DNA of 64,000 nt, taken from assembly GCA_035933635.1 (NCBI GenBank), contig DASYYY010000021.1:487286-551285 (forward strand), given 5' to 3'. Each line of letters opens with the position of its first letter. The stretch's first letter is position 1. Below, piece by piece: positions 53,314 through 62,357 of this stretch. The notes under the pieces are model-generated. The model did no database searches. It was not told where the DNA came from and saw only the letters and a list, made by a program, of their open reading frames with translations. The position numbers and the translations under genes are program-made. The stretch is from JAKIVR01 sp035933635 (GTDB taxonomy: Archaea; Thermoplasmatota; Thermoplasmata; Lutacidiplasmatales; UBA184).

Positions 53314-55542
53314 TCACTCCTCGAACTTGCTGCCCCGCGGACGCGGCGCCCGCACCCGCAGCGCGATCGGTTGGTTGGGCTTGCGAATCGCGATGCGGGT
53401 GAAGCCGGCGGTGATGACGCCGGCGCCGATCACCTGCGCGATGAATCCCGAGGGCGAGTTGAACGCGGAGACCGCCAGCGCACCGACCGCCGAGGGGACC
53501 GCCGACGTGCCCCCGCCGGCACCGGGGGAGTTCGGCGCGGCGGGTGCCGAGCTTCCGGGCGGAGCATCCTGCCGCGCGTACTCCACGCTCAGCGTGGCCA
53601 CCGGGAAGGACTCGACCCACGCCATCGCCGACCCGCCGACGGTGAAGTGTGCGGAGGTGTACCCTCCTCCAACAGGAGCGCTACCGGCCAGCGCGCACCC
53701 GTAGCCCGAGCACACGTCGATCGGGATCGTGGCGTACGGCGGGCCGTTGGCCACGACGTTGAACGACACGCTCCAGCTGTCGCCGACCGTCATCCCGTTC
53801 AGCGAGGGATCCAGACTCCAATTCCATCCGAGTTGCCCGGCGTCCGCCGCCCCCATCGACTGCGGGACGGCCGGACAGATGCCGGAGCCGGACCAGCTCG
53901 CACCGCTGGCCAGCCGGCAGACCGATTCGAACTGCGGGCCCCCGACGGCGACGGGCGCGGGGCGAACGTTGCCGTAGGGCACGAATTGGAACATCGGCGC
54001 CGGGCCGCCACCGATCACCAGGCCCGAGGGCATCGGTCCGAACCCGATCGTCCTCAGCGCGGCGTAGAGCGTCGGGTTCGTCAAGTCGGCCGGCGTCGTC
54101 GAGTCGAAGCCGGAGAACTGCATCGAGCCGGTCTGTCCGTTCGGGCAGGTGAAGAACGACGGGCCGTTCCAGGTCCCTCCGGTCGCCGCAGAGAGGTCAC
54201 AGGCCGACAGCAGGATGCGCGCCACGTTCTGCTCGACCAGGGGCCCGCCCGGTCCGCCGCCCGAGCGGCCCGACGGCCAAGCCCCCGACCACGGGTCGGT
54301 CACCCCGTTGTAGAGGTCAATCATGTCGAGCGTGCAACGGCCGCCAACGGAATTCGTGCACGACGGTGACGTCCGCGCGAGCGCCGCGATCGAATCGTTG
54401 CCGTTGCCGTTCAGGGATCGGACCCAGCCCTCGCAGTTGGGGCTGGGGAGACCTCCGGGGAACGGGTAGGAGGGCTCGCACCCCGGCGAGTAGCAAGCAG
54501 CCGTGGCAGAGTCGAAGATGCTGACGCAATAGTCCTCGGTATAGGCAGGATCCCGAGGGGCGGTCGAACCGATCCAAACGATCACGTGGTGGGTTCCGGC
54601 CGACCAATTTAGGCCGCTCCCGGTGATGGAACCGTACAGCGCGGTGATCGACGACGAGTGGAGGAAGTTGTCCGAGAGGTCGGAGTCGGGGTAGGTGCAA
54701 TCGCCGGTCAAAGTTGTCCCGCTCGAGCCCCACGTCAGCGGCACCGCATTCGCGACGGCGCTCCCGAACGCCCCCGCGGTGACGAACGAGGGCAGGTCCA
54801 CGTGGTACTCCGCCCCGTCGCCGTCGTCGAAATTGTCGAGTGTGGCGAAGTAGTCCACCATCGCGAAGGAGACCTGGCTGTGCGGGTTCGCCGCTTGGAT
54901 GGCGTTCGCGATCAGTTGGGCGTGCGAGACGAAGTAGCACGCCCCGTTCGATTCTTCGCACAGGTAGGGGGCCCAGTTGCAGCTGTCCGAGACGTCGCCG
55001 GAATCGAAGTCGTACACGCCGTCGAACGGGGTGGTCTCGAGGACGAAGGCGACCTGGACGTTCGGCCAGCTCAGCGAGCCGACCGGGTTGGCCTGCGCGC
55101 TGAGGGTCACCCGACTGACCCCGGTAGCCGCCCCGCAGTTGGACGATCCGTAGGCGCAGACGACCCCGGGGGTCGAGGAGATCCCCAGCGATAGCGGCGC
55201 CGACGAACCGGCTGGGGCCAGTGCGGAGATGCTGGGGCCAGGATTCAGATTCGGGACGAGCGCCCCCCGGTCCGCGGTTGCACCCGGTGTTCCCAATCCG
55301 GGCCAGCAAGCGAACAGCAGCGCAGCCCCGCCCGCTACACCGACGAACCAAAACTTCGAGGGGGACCAAACGCCGCGCCCCTTCTTCCGCCAGGCTCGGA
55401 CCGACCGAGGCGGACGGGCGGTAGCGGGCGACCGCGCCGGACGGGTCGCTAGTGGATACCCTGGACCTCGTAGCCTAGAAGCATCGGTCTCAGACCACGC
55501 GGGACTTGGGCGACCGGCGGTCGACTCCCCCCGGAGCGGCAC
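53314..55542 (-). CDS. Large exported protein A, vWA-like
   Basis: A 742-residue protein starting at GTG 55542. A basic N-region (RAWRKKGRG) and a signal/membrane helix (FWFVGVAGGAALLFACWPGLG) precede a large Cys-rich exported body. VQVAFVLETTPFDGVYD, QVSFAMVDYFATLDNFDDGDG and THHVIVWIGSTAPRD follow the strand order of a von Willebrand A-type fold, but the DxSxS metal site is changed to E-T-T-P. Many Cys pairs (CEESNGACYF, GCEPSYPFP, PNCEGW) suggest disulfides. It ends in a weak hydrophobic segment and a basic tail. A close paralogue lies just upstream at 56124-58352. Confidence 0.8.
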   Translation of the reverse strand: MPLRGESTAGRPSPAWSETDASRLRGPGYPLATRPARSPATARPPRSVRAWRKKGRGVWSPSKFWFVGVAGGAALLFACWPGLGTPGATADRGALVPNLNPGPSISALAPAGSSAPLSLGISSTPGVVCAYGSSNCGAATGVSRVTLSAQANPVGSLSWPNVQVAFVLETTPFDGVYDFDSGDVSDSCNWAPYLCEESNGACYFVSHAQLIANAIQAANPHSQVSFAMVDYFATLDNFDDGDGAEYHVDLPSFVTAGAFGSAVANAVPLTWGSSGTTLTGDCTYPDSDLSDNFLHSSSITALYGSITGSGLNWSAGTHHVIVWIGSTAPRDPAYTEDYCVSIFDSATAACYSPGCEPSYPFPGGLPSPNCEGWVRSLNGNGNDSIAALARTSPSCTNSVGGRCTLDMIDLYNGVTDPWSGAWPSGRSGGGPGGPLVEQNVARILLSACDLSAATGGTWNGPSFFTCPNGQTGSMQFSGFDSTTPADLTNPTLYAALRTIGFGPMPSGLVIGGGPAPMFQFVPYGNVRPAPVAVGGPQFESVCRLASGASWSGSGICPAVPQSMGAADAGQLGWNWSLDPSLNGMTVGDSWSVSFNVVANGPPYATIPIDVCSGYGCALAGSAPVGGGYTSAHFTVGGSAMAWVESFPVATLSVEYARQDAPPGSSAPAAPNSPGAGGGTSAVPSAVGALAVSAFNSPSGFIAQVIGAGVITAGFTRIAIRKPNQPIALRVRAPRPRGSKFEE

Positions 55543-56070
55543 GAGTAATCCTTGGGCTCCGGGCGAGCGGATAAACCTCGCACAAAGTTAGCGGCGTACC
55601 GGTACGCCGGGTGCACGTTTCTCGTCGGCAGGCAGCCCGAACGGGTGGCCGGTCTCCGGTCGGAGCCCCATGCGGGCACGCCGCGGTGGCTTGCGAGTCT
55701 CGGCCGCCTATCCGAGATAGGCCCGTCGATCCAGTCCCACATGCCACGGTGCCCGGGTGGTCGGCCGGACCAGGACTCGCCCGCGAGAAGTCGATCGAGC
55801 CGGCGACATCGGTCCGGCCGGGCGCGTGTGAGAATCTGGCCTCGATCGTGCAGCCTCGCGCCGGCCCCTTGACGGGTCGATTCCTCGTTGCTCCTGGCGA
55901 GCGACCGCAGTTCGTTCTTCGTCAAACAACAACGGGGGAGATCCACGTTCGCGGAGACTCCGCTCGCGAAGTTCGGGCCGATCACGGGGCCCGAATATAG
56001 CCGTCTAGGTGTCACCGCGGAGCACAACTCGGAAGGAGGCGAGGGAGAGACCCCCCGTCACCTCAGCGGC
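55543..56070. other. Gap between the two vWA-like genes
   Basis: Apart from the promoter of the downstream gene (55571-55598) I see no gene. The minus frame at 55449-56027 has no coding character and overlaps the start of the vWA-like gene. No tRNA-like fold was seen. Confidence 0.5.
55571..55598 (-). promoter_or_regulatory. Shared promoter block of protein A
   Basis: Plus-strand TAAACCT, nine other bases, then TTAGCGGCGTA and CCGG. The identical TAAACCT-N9-TTAGCGGCGTA occurs before the paralogue at 58383-58409. Read on the minus strand, TACGCCGCTAA lies upstream of the AGGTTTA box, as an activator site would. The start is about 31 bases downstream of the TATA box. Confidence 0.7.
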
Positions 56071-56101
56071 AAAAAAGGTCCCGGCCCGACGGGCCGGGAC
56101 C
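56071..56101 (-). terminator. Hairpin-plus-U-run terminator
   Basis: A perfect 11-base-pair stem (GGTCCCGGCCC paired with GGGCCGGGACC) with a 3-base loop at 56077-56101, followed on the minus strand by six T at 56076-56071. It begins 22 bases after the stop codon of protein B, in the layout of a bacterial intrinsic terminator. Confidence 0.75.
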
Positions 56102-56123
56102 CTGGGTTCTGGCCCGATTCGCC

Positions 56124-58352
56124 TTACTCGAAGCGCCCGATCCCGCTGTCCTTGCTCGCGCCGAGGGCGTTATCGAACTTCGACGTCGGGTTCTTGTTCT
56201 TCCCGGCCATCGCCGTCACGGCCATCGAGATCGGTCGGTTCTTCACCGTCACCCGCATGAACCCCGCCGCCAGGAAACCGGCCGCGGTGGCCTGCAGCGC
56301 AACGTTCGCGACGCCGACCTGTGCTCCGACCCCGATCGGACTGATCACCGGTATTCCCGGCGGGATCGCGATCGGGAACGGCGGAGGCACCGGTGGCGGC
56401 GGTGGAGGCGCCGAGAACGCGGGCGCACCCACCGGCGTGTTCTCCACGATCACCGTCGCCACGGGGAACGATTGCGTGATCGCCGTATGGTTGGTCACCG
56501 GAAGGTACGTCGCGCTCGTGTACTCCCCTTCGTTAGCCTGACTGCCTACCACCTTGCACGCGAACGTGATGCAGGCGTCCACGGGCACCGACGCGTACGG
56601 CGGACCGTCGGCCACCACATTGAACGACACCGTCCACGTATCGCCGATGTACAGCGCGTTCTGGCTCTGATTGGAGCTCCAGTTCCACCCGTAGTAGGTC
56701 AACCCGTTGCCCGCCGTCAGGTTCGTCGGCGTCGCCTGGCACCGGTCCCCGCCCCGCCACAGGACTCCGTCCTGCAGCGTGCAGACCGTCTGCCACTGGG
56801 GGCCGCCCAGCGCGGACGGTGCGATCTTGATGTTCCCGTAGGGAACGTACTGGAAGATCGGCACCTTCGTACCGTTGGCCACAAGCGTCGTCTGGATCGG
56901 GCCGAACCCGATCGCGCGGAACGCCGCCAAGAGCGACGGGTTCGCCGTGTTCGGGGAGAAGGGGCTACCCAACGGGACGTAGGTCAGTCCGCCGGTCTGC
57001 CCGTTCGGGCACGCGAAGAAGTCCGGGCCGTCCCAGGTACCTCCGGTCGCGGCGGCCAGGTCGCAGCCCGCCAGCAGGATCTTCGCCACGTCCTGCTCGA
57101 CCTTCGGGGTCCCGGGCCCGGCCTGGATATCGGTATCCTCCGCCCAGGCCCGCGAGTACGGGTCGGTCATCCCGTTGTAGAGGTCGATGACGTCCACGGT
57201 GCACACCCCACCGATGGAGTCCGTGCAGGTGGGCGAGGTCTTCGCCAGCTCCGCGATCGAGTGCGTCACGTTCCCGTCCTGGGAACGCACCCAGCCCTCA
57301 CAGTTCGGGCTCTGGATCGTCCCGAACGTATAGGACGGCTCGCAGCCAGAGGAGTAGCAGTTCGACGCATACTCCGAGTAATCGGAGGGACTGACGCAGT
57401 AGTTGACCGTGTAGCCGGAGTCGCGCGGAACGGTGCTCCCCATCCACACGATCACGTGGTGGGTATCCGGCGACCAGTCCAGGCCGCTCCCGATGATCGT
57501 CCCGAACAGCGCGGTGATCACCGACGAGTGGAGGATGTTGTCCGACAAGTCCGCGTCGGAGTAGATGTACCCGCCTCCCAGCTGGGTGGCTTGGAAGCTT
57601 CCCGTGACCGCCGCTCCGAACGCCGACGCCGAGACGAACTGCGGGATGTCGACGTGGTATTCGGAACCATCACCGTCGTCGAAGCTGTCCAGCGTCGCGA
57701 AGTAGTCCACCATCGCGAAAGAGACCTGGCTGTGCGGGTTGGCCGCTTGGATCGCGTTCGCGATCTGCTGGGCGTGGGCCACGTAGAACGGCACCCCATT
57801 GGACTCCTCGCACACCCCGGTCGAGGGGGAGGCGCAGGGGTCGTACCCGGGGTCGTACGCGCTGGGATCGTAGACACCGTCGTAGGAGGTGGTCTCGACC
57901 ACGATGGCGACCTGAACATTGGGCCACGCTTCCAGGCCGTTGGGGGACGCCTGGGCCGTCAGAGTGACGCGCGTCGTCCCGACCCCTACGTTGCAGCTCG
58001 TGCCCCCGTAGGCGCAGACCGCATGCGGGGTGTCGGAGATCCCCAGGGTAAGGCCCGGGGTTTGAACGGAGGGCTGCGCGGTGGACGCGCTCGCGGCGGG
58101 AAGAGCGACCGAGGCCGGTCGGGGCGCCAGATGCGCTAACCGGCTGGGCAACGAGGCCGAGGCCGGGAACATGCCGACCAAGAGACTGAGGACGATGATG
58201 CCCAGGACGAAACCGAGCCCTACGGCCACGATCGACCGCCGGGGCCGGGAGATCCCTCCGGTCCATACCGTTCGGCCCTTCACGTTAGACGGCACCTCGG
58301 GTCCTGGCCACGGATCGGGTCCGCGGTCGGCTCCCTCCCCCGGGAAGCTCAC
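56124..58352 (-). CDS. Large exported protein B, paralogue of protein A
   Basis: A 742-residue protein from GTG 58352 (746 from ATG 58364). The signal helix is VAVGLGFVLGIIVLSLLVGMFPA. The body follows protein A closely: ISDTPHAVCAYGGTSC, VQVAIVVETTSYDGVYD, VSFAMVDYFATLDSFDDGDG, HHVIVWMGSTVPRD, PNCEGWVRS, IDLYNG and CPNGQTG. The DxSxS motif is replaced by E-T-T-S. The end has AFSAPPPPPPVPPPFP followed by a hydrophobic segment. GTG 58352 gives the same distance from the promoter block as in protein A, so it is preferred. A terminator hairpin follows. Confidence 0.8.
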   Translation of the reverse strand: MSFPGEGADRGPDPWPGPEVPSNVKGRTVWTGGISRPRRSIVAVGLGFVLGIIVLSLLVGMFPASASLPSRLAHLAPRPASVALPAASASTAQPSVQTPGLTLGISDTPHAVCAYGGTSCNVGVGTTRVTLTAQASPNGLEAWPNVQVAIVVETTSYDGVYDPSAYDPGYDPCASPSTGVCEESNGVPFYVAHAQQIANAIQAANPHSQVSFAMVDYFATLDSFDDGDGSEYHVDIPQFVSASAFGAAVTGSFQATQLGGGYIYSDADLSDNILHSSVITALFGTIIGSGLDWSPDTHHVIVWMGSTVPRDSGYTVNYCVSPSDYSEYASNCYSSGCEPSYTFGTIQSPNCEGWVRSQDGNVTHSIAELAKTSPTCTDSIGGVCTVDVIDLYNGMTDPYSRAWAEDTDIQAGPGTPKVEQDVAKILLAGCDLAAATGGTWDGPDFFACPNGQTGGLTYVPLGSPFSPNTANPSLLAAFRAIGFGPIQTTLVANGTKVPIFQYVPYGNIKIAPSALGGPQWQTVCTLQDGVLWRGGDRCQATPTNLTAGNGLTYYGWNWSSNQSQNALYIGDTWTVSFNVVADGPPYASVPVDACITFACKVVGSQANEGEYTSATYLPVTNHTAITQSFPVATVIVENTPVGAPAFSAPPPPPPVPPPFPIAIPPGIPVISPIGVGAQVGVANVALQATAAGFLAAGFMRVTVKNRPISMAVTAMAGKNKNPTSKFDNALGASKDSGIGRFE

Positions 58353-58380
58353 GATTCTCTGCATGGGGTCGCGTCCCGGT

Positions 58381-58409
58381 ATTAAACCTTAGGTGGATTT
58401 AGCGGCGTA
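58381..58409 (-). promoter_or_regulatory. Shared promoter block of protein B
   Basis: Plus-strand TAAACCT, nine other bases, then TTAGCGGCGTA and TCCGG, matching the block before protein A in both ends while the nine-base spacer differs. Confidence 0.7.
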
Positions 58410-58565
58410 TCCGGCACCGGAGCCCCGTTCGCGAGCCCGCCCGAGGCCCATCGCCCGAGCCAGCAGCGCCGTTCCGTCCGTCAAGGTAGTTCCTAAGCCG
58501 GCCGGACTACTTCACGACGATTAGGTTAGGGAGGTGTCGTAAGCCTCCCGTTCGGTGGATAGACT

Positions 58566-58769
58566 ATGGAGAAGCCCTGCCCGATCTGTGGTGTCCCGTT
58601 CGAGGAGTCTCGAATGGACGAGCACGTATCGACGGCCCACGCGGCCTCCACCGAGCCCGAGATCGCGGAGGCCAAGGCCCATGCCTCGCACCGGTGCATC
58701 AAATGTGGTGCCGAGCTCCCCTCACCCGAGGCGCTGTCCAACCATCTGCTGGTCTCGCACAAGATGTGA
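58566..58769 (+). CDS. Two-finger C2H2 protein
   Basis: A 67-residue protein with two zinc fingers. The first is CPICGVPFEESRMDEHVSTAH (Cys-x2-Cys ... His-x4-His), the second CIKCGAELPSPEALSNHL followed by VSH. They are joined by a short helical linker. Such proteins occur widely in Euryarchaeota and Thermoplasmatota; they probably bind nucleic acid or partner proteins. A GGTGGAT purine-rich site precedes the ATG. Confidence 0.85.
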   Translation: MEKPCPICGVPFEESRMDEHVSTAHAASTEPEIAEAKAHASHRCIKCGAELPSPEALSNHLLVSHKM

Positions 58770-58871
58770 GCGGGGCCGGTCCGAGCCGCGCGGGCCGTGG
58801 GCAACCGGCCGACCCCACGCCAAGGATTGAATAACCAACGCGAACTGTGGAAAGGACCAAGCGAGACCGCC

Positions 58872-59702
58872 ATGTCGATCCCCCCTTCCGTGGAAGACGA
58901 ACGCGTCGCTTGGCGCGACGGTCGTCTCGGCCCCCGCGTGCCACGGCGCTGGATCGCGTTTCCGACCGCGGTCGGGGCGATCCTGGCCCTCCTCTTCGTC
59001 CCTCTCGTCCTGGCCACTCCCTGGGCGCCCGTCCTGCATTCCGCGTGCGTCCACGGGAGTGCCGTCGCGTCGAGCACGGAAGTTGCCCCGGGACTCCTCC
59101 TCAACTCCCCCTTCGGAGGAGCGGCGTGGGGTAACGGGACGTTCGACCCGCATTCCGGGATTTCTTCGACCGGCTCGACCGCGGACAACGGTGCTGCCCT
59201 GGCGGTGGTGGGGAGCCTCTCGTTCTCCCTCCATCGGAACCACAACACCACGGTCCTTGGACCGGGGCCGGACCGTCACTGTACCTCGCCGTACTACGTC
59301 GGGACCGAGGGGCCGGCTCGGGGGGGGACCTCGGCGACGTTCGGACTCCTGCCCGCCGGCTCTCCGAGCGACCGGGGTGAATCGAATACGGTGGCGTCGG
59401 CGGTGATGCTCGGGCAGGCTTCCGTGCACTTCTCGAACGGCTACCTCGGGGGGAACGCCCCTCTCGTCGACACCTGCCACACCGGACCGGTCTCGCTCGA
59501 GGCAACCTCGAACCGGCTGACCGTGCTCGTGGACTTCGTCCTCAACGCCCGCGACATCACCGTCCCCATCGCGCTGCCGGTGACCGAATCGTTCCACTAC
59601 TGGTTCCCGGGTGGGTTCGGGATCTGGTCGGTCGACGATCTCCGGAGCTCGGCGGCAGGGTACGGCCCGGGGGATGCCTTCGACTATGTCCCGTGCAGCT
59701 AA
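58872..59702 (+). CDS. Exported protein, unknown
   Basis: A 276-residue protein from ATG 58872. A membrane/signal helix (WIAFPTAVGAILALLFVPLVLA) is followed by a beta-rich body with Cys in HSACVHG, DRHCTSPYYVG, DTCHTG and YVPCS at the end. No family recognised. The run TTTTTT at 59834-59839 downstream is a likely U-rich terminator. It precedes the phosphoesterase cluster on the same strand but is about 200 bases away. Confidence 0.7.
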   Translation: MSIPPSVEDERVAWRDGRLGPRVPRRWIAFPTAVGAILALLFVPLVLATPWAPVLHSACVHGSAVASSTEVAPGLLLNSPFGGAAWGNGTFDPHSGISSTGSTADNGAALAVVGSLSFSLHRNHNTTVLGPGPDRHCTSPYYVGTEGPARGGTSATFGLLPAGSPSDRGESNTVASAVMLGQASVHFSNGYLGGNAPLVDTCHTGPVSLEATSNRLTVLVDFVLNARDITVPIALPVTESFHYWFPGGFGIWSVDDLRSSAAGYGPGDAFDYVPCS

Positions 59703-59833
59703 GGGAGAACGGGGGCGAGCGGCTCCCGGAGCCCGCCGTTGGAGGCCCCGTCCGTCTTTCGTTGCTTGCGCGTATTCGCCCCAGCTCGTAGCGGATTTCG
59801 CACCTTTCCTCGCGCTACCCTCCATTTCCAATC

Positions 59834-59839
59834 TTTTTT
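59834..59839 (+). terminator. T-run, probable archaeal terminator
   Basis: Six T in a GC-rich region, 130 bases after the stop of the previous gene and before the next promoter. Archaeal RNA polymerase stops at U-runs without needing a hairpin. Confidence 0.45.
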
Positions 59840-59864
59840 GAAGGGGAGCCAGTTACGCATACGT

Positions 59865-59883
59865 CCGCATCCGTCGGATGCGG
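59865..59883 (+). promoter_or_regulatory. Perfect dyad before the first phosphoesterase gene
   Basis: CCGCATCC-GTC-GGATGCGG, an 8-base inverted repeat with a 3-base centre, 23 bases before ATG 59907. TACGCATACG just upstream may be the TATA box, so the dyad would lie at the transcription start, where a repressor could act; it could also form a 5' hairpin. Confidence 0.55.
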
Positions 59884-59906
59884 TCCGGGTAGGGGGAATT
59901 CACGGG

Positions 59907-61013
59907 ATGGGGACCGTCGCGTGGCGACCGTTGTGGGGTCGCACGGGCATCGCGCTGGGCGTGTTCGCCGTTACGGCCGTACTGCTCGGTTCATCGGCGG
60001 GCTTGAGCTCGCCCCACGGCCAGGCGGGGGCACCGCCCCCGACGGGTCTCGCCCCGTGCGAGGTCAAACTTCAGCTTCCGACCCCGATCTGTCACGTGTT
60101 CGTCGTCTTCCTGGAGAACCAGGAGGAGAAGGTCGCCTACAACGCCACGTTCGAGCACTACCTCGCCACCCACTACGCCTTCGCGGCGGACTACCACTCC
60201 ATCCTCCACTACTCCTTCCCGAACTACCTCGCGGCCACGGCCGGCTACAAGCAGAACCTCGTCCACCCGATGGGCAAGAAGAACCTCGTCGACCTCATCA
60301 ACAGCCGAACCCCGAAGCTGAGCTGGTACTCCTTCGAGGAGAGCATGCTCTACCCGTGCTGGCGGAACGGGACCTCGGCCTACCGTGTCACGCACAATCC
60401 GTTCGTCTGGTACAGTGACGTCTACAACAACTTCACGAACTGCAAGTTCCACGACACCACCTTCACCACGTGGAACACGCTCGTCTCGAAGAACACCGTC
60501 CCGAACTACGCGTTCTTCGCGCCGAACACGACCGACGACTGCTGGCGCTTCGGGCTGTCGCTCTGCGATGCCTGGCTCCACTCGTGGCTGACCCCGTACG
60601 TGAACGCCTCGTGGTTCGCGAACTCAGCCTTCATCGTCACCTACGACGAGGGTTGGACGAACGACACGACGAGCTCCAACGGGACCGTTGGCGGTGGGCA
60701 CGTCTACACCGTCGCCGTGAGCCCCTACGCCTGCAAGGGCTACGTCTCGACGCACCCCTACAACCACTACGACTTATTCACCACGACCGAGTGGCTGCTG
60801 GACCTGCCCTCCCTCGGGGGCATCTACCAGGACAACTGGACGGCCGACCCACCGATGAAGGATCTGTTCTGCTTCCCCAACGGCACGACGCAGAACACGC
60901 TCCCGTTCGGCGGCGGACACGCCCCGGGCTCCTCGACGATCTCGGTCGTCGGCCCACCGGCGCTCCTCGTCAAGGCGCGCGACGAGCTCCCGATCCGCGG
61001 CGTGGCGCTGTGA
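59907..61013 (+). CDS. Exported phosphoesterase 1 (PF04185-like)
   Basis: A 368-residue protein. Signal helix GIALGVFAVTAVLLGSSAGL. The core fits the phosphoesterase (acid phosphatase/phospholipase C-like) family: CHVFVVFLENQE holds the first metal-binding Glu-Asn, HYSFPNYLAATAG the nucleophile region, SAFIVTYDEGWTND the Asp-Glu metal site and GGGHVYTVAVSP the His. These enzymes release phosphate from esters outside the cell. Cys pairs (CEVKLQLPTPIC) suggest disulfides. A close paralogue lies at 62358-63527, with a lectin-like gene between. Confidence 0.85.
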   Translation: MGTVAWRPLWGRTGIALGVFAVTAVLLGSSAGLSSPHGQAGAPPPTGLAPCEVKLQLPTPICHVFVVFLENQEEKVAYNATFEHYLATHYAFAADYHSILHYSFPNYLAATAGYKQNLVHPMGKKNLVDLINSRTPKLSWYSFEESMLYPCWRNGTSAYRVTHNPFVWYSDVYNNFTNCKFHDTTFTTWNTLVSKNTVPNYAFFAPNTTDDCWRFGLSLCDAWLHSWLTPYVNASWFANSAFIVTYDEGWTNDTTSSNGTVGGGHVYTVAVSPYACKGYVSTHPYNHYDLFTTTEWLLDLPSLGGIYQDNWTADPPMKDLFCFPNGTTQNTLPFGGGHAPGSSTISVVGPPALLVKARDELPIRGVAL

Positions 61014-61134
61014 ACCGGGCACCCCGTCCCCGGGGGGAGGGGCATCCCGCGTGGCCGCCCGCACCGCGGAGCGGCCGCGCGGCGGGAACGCCGGAAGAGT
61101 TCTCGGCGATCGTCCGACCGCGAGGGTCTCGTCG

Positions 61135-62232
61135 ATGAGGAGCTCGCTTCCGTTGCTGGCTGCGACGATCCTGGTCCTGGTGATCCTCGGGGTCTCTGGG
61201 CTCGTGGCCGCGTGGTCGTTCGGAGCCCCGGCGAACTCCGCTCGGACCGCTCGCCTGAGCCTTTCGGCGGCGGGAACCGCCCCCCATCCGTTCGCGGTCC
61301 CGGTCGGCACACCCGCGCTCGCCGTCCACAACAGTCACTGGTGGGCCGGGGCGGCCTATGCGGGGGCCAACCTGACCCCCAACCAGGCTCGGTTCACCCT
61401 GACCGTTCCGGACGCCCAGCCGTCGAGCGCGGAGTTCTACTACGTTCTCATGTCGGTCTGGGACAACGCCGCCTCCTACGATCAGGTCGGCATCTCCAAC
61501 GACAACGGTGTCTGGGGCTGGACCTATTCCTGGACGAGCTACTGCGCCGGATCGTACAACTACAACCCGGCGCAGACGACGCTGACCCGAGGTCTGACCT
61601 ACAGCTTCTTCATGAACATCTCCGCCGGCAAGGTCGTCTTTTCGGTCGTCCACAACGGGTCGACGGTGGCGAGGCTGACCGCCGCGACCGGCGGCACGCA
61701 CTTCGTGATGAAGCAGCTGTACAGCTGCTCGAGCTCGACCTACTACGACTTCACCGACTATGAGGAGGCCTACACGACGGTCCAGACGAACCCCTCGTTC
61801 AGCTTCCTGTTCGTCTCCAATCTCGAGAACAACGTCAGCATCGGCCACTGGGCGTTGATGGGCTCGCCGCCGGGCGGGGGGAAGATCCTCTACGGGATCG
61901 GCGTCGTCACCGTGGCGAACCAGAAGTTCTCGGTCGCCTTCGGTGCGACCTCACCGGACGCGTTGACGTTGGCGGCGGGCACGACGAGCTTCAGCTCTTC
62001 CATCGTGGTCCACAAGCTGCTCTACATCAAGACGGCCAAGCTCGCGGTCTCGGGTCTGCCCACCGGATTTTCCGTGACCTTCACGCCGGCGTCGGGGCAC
62101 CCACCCTTCTCCGCGGTGCTCGGCTTCACCATCGCCAAGTCGGCCAGCTCGGGAACCTACGATCTGACGGTGACCGCCACGGACGCGGCGGGCAACTTCA
62201 GCTACATCACGCTCGAGGTCGTCCTTCTCTAG
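61135..62232 (+). CDS. Exported lectin-like (jelly-roll) protein
   Basis: A 365-residue protein. Signal helix LLAATILVLVILGVSGLVAAW. The middle (~60-260) alternates aromatic-rich strands (HWWAGAAYAGANLT, FYYVLMSVWDN, DQVGISNDNGVWGWTYSW), the look of a concanavalin-like jelly roll or of glutamic-peptidase-type exported proteins; catalytic residues were not found. The last ~80 residues are an Ig-like domain (FSVTFTPASGHPPFS, GTYDLTVTATDAAGN). No membrane anchor at the end. It stands between two phosphoesterase genes. Confidence 0.65.
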   Translation: MRSSLPLLAATILVLVILGVSGLVAAWSFGAPANSARTARLSLSAAGTAPHPFAVPVGTPALAVHNSHWWAGAAYAGANLTPNQARFTLTVPDAQPSSAEFYYVLMSVWDNAASYDQVGISNDNGVWGWTYSWTSYCAGSYNYNPAQTTLTRGLTYSFFMNISAGKVVFSVVHNGSTVARLTAATGGTHFVMKQLYSCSSSTYYDFTDYEEAYTTVQTNPSFSFLFVSNLENNVSIGHWALMGSPPGGGKILYGIGVVTVANQKFSVAFGATSPDALTLAAGTTSFSSSIVVHKLLYIKTAKLAVSGLPTGFSVTFTPASGHPPFSAVLGFTIAKSASSGTYDLTVTATDAAGNFSYITLEVVLL

Positions 62233-62324
62233 GTATCGGCTCGCGCGGGGCCTGCCCGAACCACTCCCGTAAGCAGTACCCAACCCTTCACGCCCGGGCA
62301 ATTCCGGCACTTCCTACTCACGGG

Positions 62325-62332
62325 GCTTTATC
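62325..62332 (+). promoter_or_regulatory. TATA box of phosphoesterase 2
   Basis: GCTTTATC, centred about 29 bases before GTG 62358. The first GTG of the frame (62337) is only 8 bases away and therefore unlikely to be the start. Confidence 0.6.
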
Positions 62333-62357
62333 GCGCGTGCACCCGCCTACCACGTTC

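Noticed and set aside
55449..56027. 192-codon minus frame between the two vWA-like genes
   Set aside because: It overlaps the start of protein A, has low-complexity Arg/Pro composition and no motif or ribosome-binding site.
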